Assembly: GCA_021234535.1 (NCBI GenBank) | Contig: CM037830.1 | Span: 35,278,937-35,342,936 of the forward strand | From: Stichopus chloronotus | Taxonomy: Eukaryota > Echinodermata > Holothuroidea > Aspidochirotida > Stichopodidae | Direction: 5' to 3' | DNA length: 64,000 nt | Part shown: positions 35,291-46,505 of the stretch, piece after piece | Layout of the letters: each line of letters starts with the position of its first letter | Numbering within the stretch: the first letter of the stretch is position 1 | The notes under the pieces: generated by a model | What the model saw: only the letters and a program-made list of their open reading frames with translations | What the model was told of the DNA's origin: nothing | The model's database searches: none | Made by a program: the position numbers and the translations under genes

Positions 35291-38200
35291 CTCTTTTGCT
35301 TTCCTTTATAAGAATTTTATGAACTCGTGACGAAGATGGAAGAATTGAAAGTAACGACTCAAACATTGCACTGAGTAATCTATGCAAATGGAAGCTTCGC
35401 AACATGATCAACTGCCAAGAAGTCCAACAGCACATTAAAATTCAGTACATGGAACATTCTTTCTTCATAACTACTGTATTTTGCATTCACTTTTTCGTTG
35501 CCTGCATGTTGCTATGCAACCATGGAGGAAGTTTTGGGAACAGCACAAACTGAAAATGAGAAAAGTTTAAGGGATCTGCCACTTAAGTAAACTGTAAACT
35601 TAATTATTTTGTGCAGCGGGATGTTCAAATCCAGCCCGGTCTTCTCTGCCAAGAGCAAAATTAGCAAGACGGTAGGCGATTCATAACAGGAAATAACAAA
35701 TTTACCCACAGCCTAGAAAATTAGTCTGGTTTCAAAGCACTCAATTAAATAAAACCATGAAGTGAATTAGAACCCCATGAAAAATTAAGCAGAGTACACA
35801 ACGACAGGATGCACTCGGATAAACTGAAGTGGGGCACGTGCAGGCAGACCGGATCTGACGATCAGCTTTATCAGGTCTGTACACGGTTGACTTGAAATTG
35901 TGTACAAGTAATGGTTATTGCAACACATCCTTGGAACTTGTGTGCTGGTGCTCGTAAGAAAAGTGACAGTTTCTATGATATTTACCCCTCTGGTAAAAGA
36001 GTTTGCAAATGTTCTCCGAAGATCTGTGCATAATTACTCATGTGGCGACGGTTTGTAACGATACCATGGTCATGGCCATCGTTGCTGGGACTGTTTATTA
36101 CATTAGCTTCAATCAAAATATCAATCCCTATCACTAAGACACACAACTTAACAACTTCCACCTCATGTTGGTAATGGTCTTATTTTTCTTTTCCTAACCA
36201 TCATAAAGCTCTTCCTTTTTCGCTTCTCGTTTTGATCACTGAGCTCTTTGATTTACTTATCTAAACTAGCCTTGAGGACGAAAAAAAAGTGCAGAAGGGT
36301 ATCGAACGATGCCCCCCTACCTATTGACACGTTGGACAATACAGTAACATAAAGAACAGTTTCAGATTAATGTGTGTGTCCACAAGTTTTCTAAATCTGG
36401 CCTTTCATTAGGATGTCTGGTGAAGGAAGCACAAGCCTAACATGTTAAGAGGGATATTTGTCTTCTATTTTCCTTTCAGGAGAGGTGATGGGATGAAAAT
36501 GAGAAAATGAGAAAGTCAGGAGTTTTGACATTGAAGTTAAATGAGAGACTAACATGTAGTGAACACAATCACCAAAATTCATATAAATATGTTGTTCACT
36601 TTCCAAGATATTGCAATTTGAATGTTTATAAAAATTAATGAGGAAGCCACCATTCTCAGATTGTGATGACATAACCTGACCACATGTGATTGAAAAGCTT
36701 TTGTTTTCTTTATATTTCATTGTCAATATATGTTCAATTGTTATGCATAGATTCAAATCAGAGTATTAATGATTTGATTATTGCATGGCACACCTCAGTA
36801 ATCCAACACAAAATGTGTAAAAGTGTACGCAGATTTATGGGAATTATAGGTATGAAAGAAACAAAGAAATATGATAAAATCAGTAGCTATGTGACATCAT
36901 AAAGTGGATTTACAATCAAGTTCAGCAAAAAAGGCAGCACCCTCCACTGAATTTCAAAAGTGTGTAACTTGGATAGGAAACGATATTTCTGTGTGAAACT
37001 TTGGGATGATGTCTGTCAAACACTTGCTTCATTTTCATATTCCCAGGGTTTCCTTCTCCTTTAGAGTTACATTGTGTACCTTCCTAGCAAACTAGTTTGA
37101 TAGCAAATTCCAAACTAATATGCAGGATGAGTTTCCCCACTCAAGATTTTGATTCAAGTGACTCGAACTTTTCCAGATGTACAATTCTTAAAATAAATCT
37201 GCACTGCACGAGATTTGTGTAATTCATTTGAAGTGTGTATCGTGAAGCGCAGCAAATAATCAATCTTTCTGGACTGCATGATAAAACTCTGAAAGACTGA
37301 TGTGGTTCCAAAACACCACAGAGAGAGAGAGAGAACAAACAGGCAGTTGAGGTTTCAGCATGTGACAATTCCCATTAGCACTCAAGTACAGAGTTGGACA
37401 CAAAAATGAAAGCTTGCACAAACTTGTGGGAGCATATTGAGATGAGTACTCTCAAGTGTTTCTTAGGGAGCTGGGGATCATTATTTGACAAAACATCCTT
37501 CAACATCATGACATAAACACAAGTCTATCAACAATCCTTGATGTTAACAGAAATGTGTGAATCAGGTCTGTAGCAATGTCAGATTTCCTAGTGGGTGGGG
37601 GGGGGGGGGGAATAGAGTTAGAGGGTGGGCCCAGTGGCACATGTGACATAAATAAAGCTAGTAATTTTTCGAAGCCCCCAAAATTCTAGCGGTGCAAATC
37701 ATTTTTAGGGCCAGCAACCCCTAGTAGTGACTATACTGTAGGCCTGGTGTTTAGCACTGAAGATCACAGACCAGTGTGTATACGATGACTTTAAAAAAAT
37801 CTTTCTTAATTGGTTGGTGTTTCCACAACAAAGCATACAATAGAACACAAAACCATTATTTTGCACAATTCACAAGATTAAAACTTGCTGAAATCTCCCA
37901 ACAAAAGTAAGCTTTTACCATGGGGAAATTAAGGTATTGCAGACTGGATACATACTCTAGGTACTGTATGCAACATTTGTCTAGTATGGCAGAGAATTTC
38001 AATTTGTACCTTGGATACTAGTCTAACCTCCTATACACGTGTATGGTTCTTCCACATTAAATGAATAGGTTGCAAACGCAGAACTGAAGATTCAAAACAA
38101 GATTTTAAACTCAAACCTCAAGATTTACGGGGAGCTAAGCAGTTGTCCCCTTACTTTATTTTAGAAATCATCCAAATACTGCAATTCTCATCTCATTTCT

Positions 38201-38589
38201 CTAATATTTTTTTTTATGGTGTTACTGAATATGAGTGCTGCATAAGGATGGTGTTCTGCTACAAAAATAAACAATTCAACAACAAAACAGTGTATCACAA
38301 TATGAAATAGAGCCATTCCCTAATTAGCATAGGGAGGTATACTAATTCTTTAGGTGACTGTATTTCACTTTAAAGGGGCTCATTGAGTTGATACCAATAA
38401 GTTTGTGATGACTTTGAAGGGTCATAAGCATGACAATACTTATAATTAGCATAATTTGTCAAGTTTCACATCCATAGTTATGAAAACTGTCAAAATTTAT
38501 GAATGTTTGACCCTTTACTTGTACTGGCTGTGTTCACCTTGTGAATAAGCACTGATATGAAAAGTGTTTGGTCACAAATTTTCAAAAAT

Positions 38590-39480
38590 TCAGACTCTTC
38601 ATCTGCTGCACTGATCTAGTCTCCAAAGCATTGATTCCTTATCTACAGTCTTGATCCCCACTGTATGTTATGTTGACATACTCTGTGTCCACAGGACAGT
38701 ACTTTTAGCATTGATCTCCACTATATTTGTGTGTAAATCTTTTATCTAGCACTGATCTGGTTCTACTGTATCAACAGTACTGATCCCTCATTTCTAAAGG
38801 ACTGATTCCTTTAGCCTATACTATACAGTAATTCACCTACCAGGCATGCCTTGCTGCTTGGACTGCTTACAATGGAAATATCCTTTGTCAAGAGATTTGA
38901 TCACCTCCATAAGGAGATATATCTCCTCTATACACACAGTGCAGGGTTGGTCTCAGCACCTCCTGTACTATGCACTGCTCATCAATCTCAATTCTGTACT
39001 CAACTAACCTCCTTTGTCTCCAGGTACAACTTTGACTTCCTCCATGTTGGTTTCATAATTTATAGTTTATAGATAATTTATAGACCCTGCTTCCAATATT
39101 GATATCAATATTTAGACTTTTGATCTACCACATGTCTACAATCTTGATCAGAATACAGACTTGATCTGTCTCTACATAGAATACAGCACAGCATGCAGTA
39201 CAATGATCTTGATCTCGATAAGTTATGATCAATTGTTTGTGTCTACAGTCTAGACTACAGTACCATCAGGTCTCTCCTTACAGTGGTACTCTCAATAACC
39301 TCTTCTGCTTGTAAAAACAACTACAGTAATCTCCTACAACTGATCTCCTCCATGGCTGTGCCACTTATTGATCTCCTCTGTAGAGACCTCCATTGCTTAC
39401 ATCATTCATGTCTGCAGTACTGTTGACTTTAATATCTACAAAAATACGGTAGTTCTGATCCCCTTTGTATGCTTAGAGTG
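38590..39480. repeat. Degenerate array of 'tgatctcc...tctacagta' units
   Basis: The motif t(g)atct/tgatccc followed by tctac(a)gta/ctgta recurs roughly every 35-45 bases for almost 900 bases (for example 38,615, 38,648, 38,710, 38,750, 38,780, 38,897, 39,120, 39,143, 39,205, 39,330, 39,367 and 39,457). Strongly diverged, so the exact unit length needs alignment. Confidence 0.6.
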
Positions 39481-41149
39481 TTGTAACTTACAAAAACAGT
39501 TTTCTGCACTCTACTACTTTACATACAAAATGACAAGGGCTGCCAACTTGAGCTGTAAAGCAACATGTTATTTCCACATGTACCTGAAATAAGAGACCTT
39601 TTCAAATCTGACAGTTCAACTTGTAGACTGATACATTACACATGAAACTAGTCAAAGCAATTCAATAACACTACCAGTAAATCATGTGAACAACAGCAAT
39701 CTGTCATATTGTTCTCAAACATCACACTAGAAACAACCACAATTATGGTCCCTTCATAGCAACTTAAAGGTGCAGGATTTTATAACTTTTCTTGTAACAA
39801 TTCTCATTTGTCAAACTACGTATATAAACCTCTAAACAAGCTTTAGAGATGTCAGTAACTACCTCAAACAAAGTTATGAAACTTGACCATGACTACGAGC
39901 AAAGGTGTGAGCAAGTTATGATAGATTTTCTAAAATTGACTACACTCTTTTTGTAAGTTCTCATGAATGAGGTGGTAGACCTACTTTTCACAACAAATGA
40001 AAGCTTCCTACATGGCATATATTGTGAAAAACTGATTGCAATTTTGTGACAACTTTGAAGATCTATATGAAGCCTTTTAAACCTTCTGTAGTCTACTGGC
40101 TAAAAAATAGCAAAAAGTTATGTACTGTACTGTAAGATGTATTGCACAACACCCTATGCTCCTTTAAATGGAATGTAGAATGTGGGCCCATACTGTAATT
40201 TCCAATTTAGAACAAACTGAGTACAACGATATTATTGAAATATTCAGTGATAAGTCATAGTCAAGGTTAGCTGAGCAGTAACCTTTTCAAATCTGACTGA
40301 AAGCGAAACACTGAGCCCTATAAGTATAGCATCATCATAAAATGACAGAACATTGACCCGTTCAACAATTCTGGAGCATTACTAACATCACAAAAAAAAT
40401 AGTCCAAGTATCATTTCACTGTTTTGATTGATACAAGAGTCAGAATTTTGATTGTTTCTAATTCTACATTGAATGAGGCCTAAACGAAACATTGCTTAGT
40501 ATGCCTTTAAGATGGTCAGACTTTTGACATGGAAAGACCATGGGAACTACTAATCTTAATGAAAGGTGTCATCTAAATGCAATGAATCAAATAATAATGT
40601 TACTAAGAATTGCACAAAGGACAAAGAAAAAGTAAGACACTTTTGACAATCCATACATAATTTATCCACTTTTCCCACACTGTGAATTCTCACTGGAGCA
40701 GAGGTAGGCCTATTTACAGTGCCTTAACAAATAACATGAACATACATGTAAACTTAACTCAAAATTTACCATATATATACTGCAGTAACTTAACAATTGC
40801 AGTGTACAGTAGCATATTTGGGTAATCCAGTGAATGATTTTATTGCTTCTGGTTACCTAAAATATCAGTATAGATCAAATATCCAATTTGAGTGCTTTGA
40901 GATTTTAACACCACAAAACATTTTTGTCTGAGAGGGGCAAAAATGGATCACAGTGGAAGTGCACAAAGGTTTATTGATTGAGGATAGGGTATTAGATACA
41001 TGACCTACCGATGTTCTTAATTAGCCAATGTGATCATTTATGGGCCTACTTTACAACAAAAATTAACTTACAAACGACTTCACAATAAAATGGGCCATTA
41101 AGATGGTAGTCTCCACGTTTAACAAAATAAAGTCTAAGTCATAAGAAAT

Positions 41150-41917
41150 CAGTGGCGGCGCTACGAGGGGGCATGAGGGGGCATTTGCCCCCCAAATTTT
41201 TTCCTTGCCCCCCAGTTGCCCCCCAGTTGCTCTCACCCTTCCTAATCAGATCTTGTGCTCATCCAAAATTAATTTAATCACAAAACTATGTATTGGCAAT
41301 GGACTGAATAAGAACAGCTTCCGGGGAACCATGATTGATAAATGAGCTAATTTACGTTACACAGGCTGCCAGTTTAATATCATGCCCATAGTCACTTCAA
41401 CAGTAGGCCAGCCTGGTCAGACCAATTTTCTCTAGAATGTTTACCGTCCAGCATAAGGGAAGGGTGGGTAGGTGGTTGTTTTCCTAAATATAGGAATGTC
41501 GTTGTTTTCCTAAATATAGGAATGGAATGGAAGTGTATGTAGCCTATGTGTGTGTGGGTGTGTGTGTGTGTATGTACTCGGTGGCACCACGTAAATGTGA
41601 AATAGTACCCCCAAAGAAAAAAGATGGGAACCTTGGAGTACGGTCAACCGAAAAAATGAATAATATAAAAATAAATAATATACCTCTCTTGGGACTTAAT
41701 TTTCCACCCAGAGATATGCTTAAACCTCAGAGCTTCCGGGGGCTTCGCCACCTGGACCCCAACCGGGGCTTTGCCCCTGGACCCCACTAGGGGTCCTTAG
41801 GCGGGCCCCTGGACCCCACCCGCAAGGCCTTGCACTTTGCGCAAAAATCTTTGCCCCCCAACATTTTCTTCTGCCTTCAGTTTGCCCCCCAAGTCTGACA
41901 TTCTGGCCCCGCCACTG
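41150..41917. mobile_element. hAT-type non-autonomous transposon with exact 8-bp TSD
   Basis: Begins CAGTGGCGGCGCTACGAGGG; the right end inverted is CAGTGGCGGGGCCAGAATGT. TAAGAAAT flanks it on both sides (41,142-41,149 and 41,918-41,925), an exact 8-bp duplication as hAT transposition makes. Length 768. The interior contains a 30-bp duplication (ttgttttcctaaatataggaatg, 41,475-41,523), a GT microsatellite (41,546-41,572) and GC-rich blocks. No transposase frame, so it was mobilised in trans. Confidence 0.93.
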
Positions 41918-42849
41918 TAAGAAATGAAATTTTTATGTCAGTCACAATTTTTTTAAGTCCATTCCATACAAGTCATCCCCTGGGTGGATGTGCAGATGCA
42001 GGAATGCAGAGTCCACATTATTGATAATTGGTAGGACCCTAGTTTATAAAGTGTGCTATTTGAAACCTCTTCTCATTTTTTCCAAAGTCCATGGACTCCA
42101 AGCATCCACTGGGAGGATGCAGGGATGCAAAGTCAACATTTTGGGAAAACAGTTTATATTAAGTCCATTTACAAGCATAACCTGGGTGGTTCATCCCCTG
42201 TAAAACAACTGCTAGGCCACATGTTTAGTTAGTGGTGTAAAACAAAACGATCATTTGAAAGAGCTTGTACAACATATTAAAATCGAACTGCATCTATGGT
42301 GAAAGAAAATGACTGCCATCCAACATGACTGCGGTACAGCTATGCCTTCAGATATTACTAATTAATTAGCACCAGACGTGTCAACTCTCATGGTTTCACC
42401 ACAAGTCTCACCGTTTCAGGCACCATCTCACAGGGAAGATGCCATATCTCATTGTAAAATTAATCATTTGATGCAATGCACGATGCTTACTTATTTAGAC
42501 CAAGAATAATGCTTTCACTCACTAGTTCAAATTATTTTCTTAGTTATGATAAGGGGGTGAACAAAAAGTACAAATCTTTGCGACAAAATGGTTTTCATAT
42601 ACTAACAGGTTTTTGAAGACTGCAGGTTTACAGTGTGAACTCCAAGTTTTTGTGAGAATCTCAAGGTTTGTCAAGTTGAGGTTGGCAAGTCTGAGCCTAT
42701 ACACACAAACCAAACTATAGATAGTATTGTATTGGTGGGAATAATAGAAGCATTATGTACCTAGTAAGAAGGTGGTGCCTCATTTCTTGCACCCAAGTCC
42801 ATGACAGATTGTTAGCATGAACTCGACTTCTTTAGACTACACGGTACAC

Positions 42850-43400
42850 CTAGTACAACATCTATGCCAAACATTGGTACTCTATGCGGCCTAGCTAGTA
42901 ATCTTTGCGGCCTACATCAATCAGTAACATACTTACTAAGCCTGACAATGGTATGCGTATTTACATCGCACAACAGGGACCATCACAATACAACTGTACG
43001 GTCTTCGTACACTAAAACAACACCGAAAAACTCGAGCGTAAAATATTTTGAGGCTTCTAGTCTAGAAAAAGTTATTCCACTTACCATCTTTCACCCCTCT
43101 GAAACAAGATAATTTCAATCCTGGCATTCCGATAATCTGTTTACTTCAAACTACGTCGGTTCATTTCGTTATTTCCATGTTTTTATCCTTCCGAAATATC
43201 ACAGCGGTCTCCTATCACAATCATATACCGTTTCATACACGTACCACAAGTACAAGTACACTAGAAGTATCGAGGACTTTAAGACTTTTGATTGGATTAA
43301 TACGGTCATGTGACTTTGTTGACGGAAATGTTAGAAAAGTTGGACTGGTGAGGGACAGGAAGCTCTATGATACTGGAATCGGTTGGCCATAACCACCCAC
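42850..43400 (-). promoter_or_regulatory. Possible GRIP promoter region
   Basis: The stretch around candidate exon 1 has visibly more CpG dinucleotides (for example the runs near 42,890, 43,000, 43,035, 43,160 and 43,310) than the AT-rich, CpG-poor surroundings. It lies at the upstream end of the assembled minus-strand gene. No TATA box or initiator can be assigned with confidence. The promoter role is inference from base composition and position. Confidence 0.25.
43085..43087 (-). CDS. GRIP: GRIP candidate exon 1: start codon only, at a 5' exon end
   Basis: On the minus strand a perfect donor (GTAAGT, 43,084-43,079) directly follows ATG, so the candidate first exon would contribute only the start methionine. 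An in-frame TGA lies two codons before the ATG. Joined to exon 2 the start context becomes AAGATGG, a strong Kozak match. The 5' boundary of the exon cannot be seen; the transcription start is presumably within 43.1-43.4 kb, where CpG is locally enriched. The exon is inferred because the join to exon 2 is in phase (phase 0) and because a leader exon must exist somewhere upstream. It could instead be a chance donor; only transcript data can decide. Confidence 0.3.
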
Positions 43401-44891
43401 TTCCTGGCAACGGATTATCTCCTTATAACAGAAACTTATCATTATTGGTGCCAGAAAATGATGAAATAACATAATGTGGCAGAGTATATGAATCAAGGAA
43501 TGAATCGGTGAAGTGGGTAATTATTGAGGGTGTCCTGACAGGTGTATACCTCAAGATGGTAACAAGTCCCCAGCGAAGTGGGATTCTGTGACCGGGCATT
43601 GTTCATTCAGCTAAACTGGATCTCAGTAAGCCAACTTTCAGTCCACTGGAGAGAAGGGATATTATTTTGGTCAGTAGCTGTATTGTACCACTTTCTTACA
43701 AACATTGAATTGAATAGAACTTACTATTTCCTATAATTGCCATTAATAGCTGTCAACATCACAGAGAGACACCCCACGTCAATCATTGCAACCTTGCATT
43801 TGCTGACTTGATTAAATCTCAGATACTTGTTCATTTCATTTGTTAAGTTACACCTCCAACACATTCTAAAATACTATGCATGACCAAGTTGGTAGAAAAT
43901 GGAAAATACCGTACAGCAAGTATTTATACATTTCATATGCATCACTTTGGAGGGAGGGAGCTTAACCTCTGGAATATTTTGCTTTGGAGTTCACTCAAAT
44001 GACAGATAAAGAAACAAATCACCTAATTTTCTTCCACTCCCTCAACATTAGTAGTTCCAATTGTATGTTTTTCCATTTTGCCAACTGGTATATGGTTTGT
44101 GGAGGAAACGTCACACATTAGGGTTTTCTCTGGGATGGGGAGTTGATGTACACATCCTCACCAACACTCATGGGTGGTATGAAGCATCTAATTTCGTTAC
44201 CCTTGACTTATTTCACTGTTTTCTGTTTACCAATGTGTGTATTCCCGATGTTGATCTTTCTTCTTTTTGGTAGCAACAAGTTCAATTCGGAAGTTTATTA
44301 GTTCAAATAAAGAAATGAAAAATGTCCCACTTACTCAGCCATGCCTCTTCTTTGTAAGCAAAATATTACAACAAAACAAAAGAAGTTTTTTAATGTTTTC
44401 TCATACATTTTTATTTATTGCAAGACTCCAATCTATGGCTAATTTACAACTGATTCTTTCACATGCTATACAATTTTCTGGTAGGCACGCTTGGTACATC
44501 TATCAATATGTATATACACATATGTGGCTGGTTGGGTGTTGCCACTGAGATTGAAAATATAATTAATGGTGACTAATTCCGAACTTAGTGAGATGACTAA
44601 TTATGTTTCATTAGTCTCACCAAATATGTTACATTAAATTCATTAATGGTACTCTATTCTCAACTAATGCATACACCTATGACCCACTTTTCTCGACCAC
44701 TATACATACATACCTTCTGTGTACAATTAAATAAAACAACTGAAATTGACCACATGGGCATTTCTTTGTTTCCTTTTTGAACTTTCCATGTCAGCACAGA
44801 ATCACTGAAGGCTAAGTTGAGTCCAATAATTAGCTGTAATTTAACTGACTTGGAATCAAATCTCTGACCTCACTTGCCTACCTGTGTCTGT

Positions 44892-45128
44892 CAGGTGTGG
44901 ATCCATGATTTTGAGAAAGTGATGGGTGGAGGAGGAGGGGGGCACACTCTGTCGGCCCAAGATCCACGAGCAAGCACCAAAAGCACGAAACTAATTCTAG
45001 ATGCACTCAGATGCAATTTCCCAGCATCTGGGAAGCATTTTTTCTACATCTATTTCCTCATTTTGTTAAAAAAAAGAAACGGTGGTCACCGAAAAGGGGG
45101 AGGCGCCCCCTCCTGGATCTGTTCCTGT
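44892..45128. mobile_element. Small hAT-like remnant
   Basis: Ends caggtgtggatccatga and (inverted) caggaacagatccagga are imperfect inverted repeats (13 of 17). Interior G-rich at the left (gggtggaggaggagggg) and C-rich at the right (ggcgccccctcc). 237 bases; no clear target duplication. Confidence 0.5.
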
Positions 45129-46329
45129 TTGTAGGAGAAAGTAAAGGCATTCATTTCACTGTCTGAATCAATTCCCCTTTTCAGACAGAAAGTTAAAAGG
45201 GACTAACCAAAAGATTAATGGAACAATTTGTGTGACAAATAAAATAGCATTTCTTGGAAAACGATGTTTGTGTTTTGCTCTTCCAAGTTGAAAAACCAAG
45301 CCTTTGAGATCCAACAATGTATTGAGTTTTACATCATTCATTTACCTATTTCACTCAATTTCACTGCAATAAAGTAATGCACATTTCTGCATCACTTCCT
45401 AGTCCCTTTAATAACTGGCATGAAAAGTTTTGACATTAACTGGAATGTGATGTCACATTATTAAAGTTCATATCAACAAGGAAATAACAACAGTTGATCT
45501 GTGACTACTTCCAACACACACAAGAGTTTCCAATCTGTTGATATACACTTAATCCGCTGACAATTACTGAAACCTGTAACAACTCGCCATCAGACAAAGC
45601 AAAACAAAAATTACTTGAAAGAAAATATTGACGATGAACAACATAGCAGAGAACAGTCTGCAGACTAATTACGGATAACTACTCGACTGAAAGGGGACCT
45701 TTGAGCGATGAAAAATTATAAAATGGTTTGTATTGGTGATATGAGGGTCTCTTCAGTTGAACCCTTATGCCTTATTAATCCATGCTCATATGGAAATTTG
45801 AGTTTTTAGCATTCTGGGCTGATTGACCATTGATCACTACTGAGCTGAAGAACAATGGGAATTTAAAACTGGTAACCAATGACAATTTAAAGCCATTGAT
45901 GAAAAAGAATTTGATCTGATGTCCAGTGGTAACTGGAACTGAAGACCAATGAGTAACTGACACATATGACAAAGGAGTGTAAGCAGTCCATAATCATGAC
46001 TAAAAACTCAACATATTTCCCAAAAGGAGTGACTTATCGAGCAGTTCCCCTTCTCTCCATCCCCACTGCCCTATGTAAATCCCTTCACTTCCTTCCATGA
46101 ACCACCCTTCCCTTCCTAAAATATTGTTGTTAGAACAAACTTTGGTCTTGCTTAAAACATTTAGCATGTCTTAACTTAGAGGACAATTAGATATAAAAAC
46201 ATGCTAGTGTTGAGAAAAAAGGATGAAGGCTTCAAATTGACATTAACAATTTTGAAGATGTAATATCATAATGAGTGCCATTATTCAGAGTTTGAGTATT
46301 TGACTGAATGTGATCATCTGTAATGACTT

Positions 46330-46505
46330 TTCATCAACCTAAATATATTTTATTTACTACATGATAAATACAAAATATTACAGCATACTATAGATTTTAT
46401 ATATTATAGTACACTGTAGTATGCTATACTGTCATATACTGTTATATAGTACACAACAAGACAACATACTGTAATATACTACATTGCAGTAATCCGTACC
46501 ATGCA
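46330..46505. repeat. AT-rich tract with repeated TACTGTA/TATAGTAC motifs
   Basis: tactgta, atactgt, tatagtacac and tagtatgcta recur on both strands within about 175 bases, giving many short self-complementary segments. Confidence 0.55.

Larger units (their letters stand above)
33269..43084 (-). other. GRIP intron 1 if exons 1 and 2 are real; otherwise 5' intergenic
   Basis: No exon of another gene recognised. Contains C15 at 34,865-34,879, a TTTTTACAC minisatellite (35.2 kb), G14 at 37,597-37,610, a degenerate TGATCTCC array (38.6-39.5 kb) and an hAT element (41.15-41.92 kb). Confidence 0.5.
4169..43087 (-). other. GRIP: GRIP gene, 5' part (partial, runs off left edge)
   Basis: Gene-level entry. 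GRIP proteins are cytoplasmic scaffolds of up to seven PDZ domains with no catalytic activity. In vertebrates they bind AMPA receptor GluA2/3 tails (PDZ4-5), ephrin and Eph receptors and liprin (PDZ6), and Fras1 (PDZ1-2), and they link cargo to kinesin. The window encodes about 287 residues in eight exons: an N-terminal leader (exons 1-4), PDZ1 (exons 5-6) and PDZ2 (exons 7-8). Every exon junction keeps frame. Identification rests on PDZ1 and PDZ2: [24 protein letters not shown] and KVEYDVSVM match remembered vertebrate GRIP1 almost residue for residue. PDZ3 would follow to the left of base 1. Introns are long (up to about 14.6 kb), as expected for this gene. Family and order of PDZ1-2 are secure; the leader exons are progressively less certain upstream. 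Confidence 0.9.

Noticed and set aside
41527..41790. 87-codon plus-strand frame
   Set aside because: Falls entirely inside the hAT element, across its GT microsatellite and GC-rich block; not a transposase.
44874..45134. 86-codon plus-strand frame with polyglycine
   Set aside because: Overlaps the small hAT-like remnant, whose G-rich end creates the glycine run.
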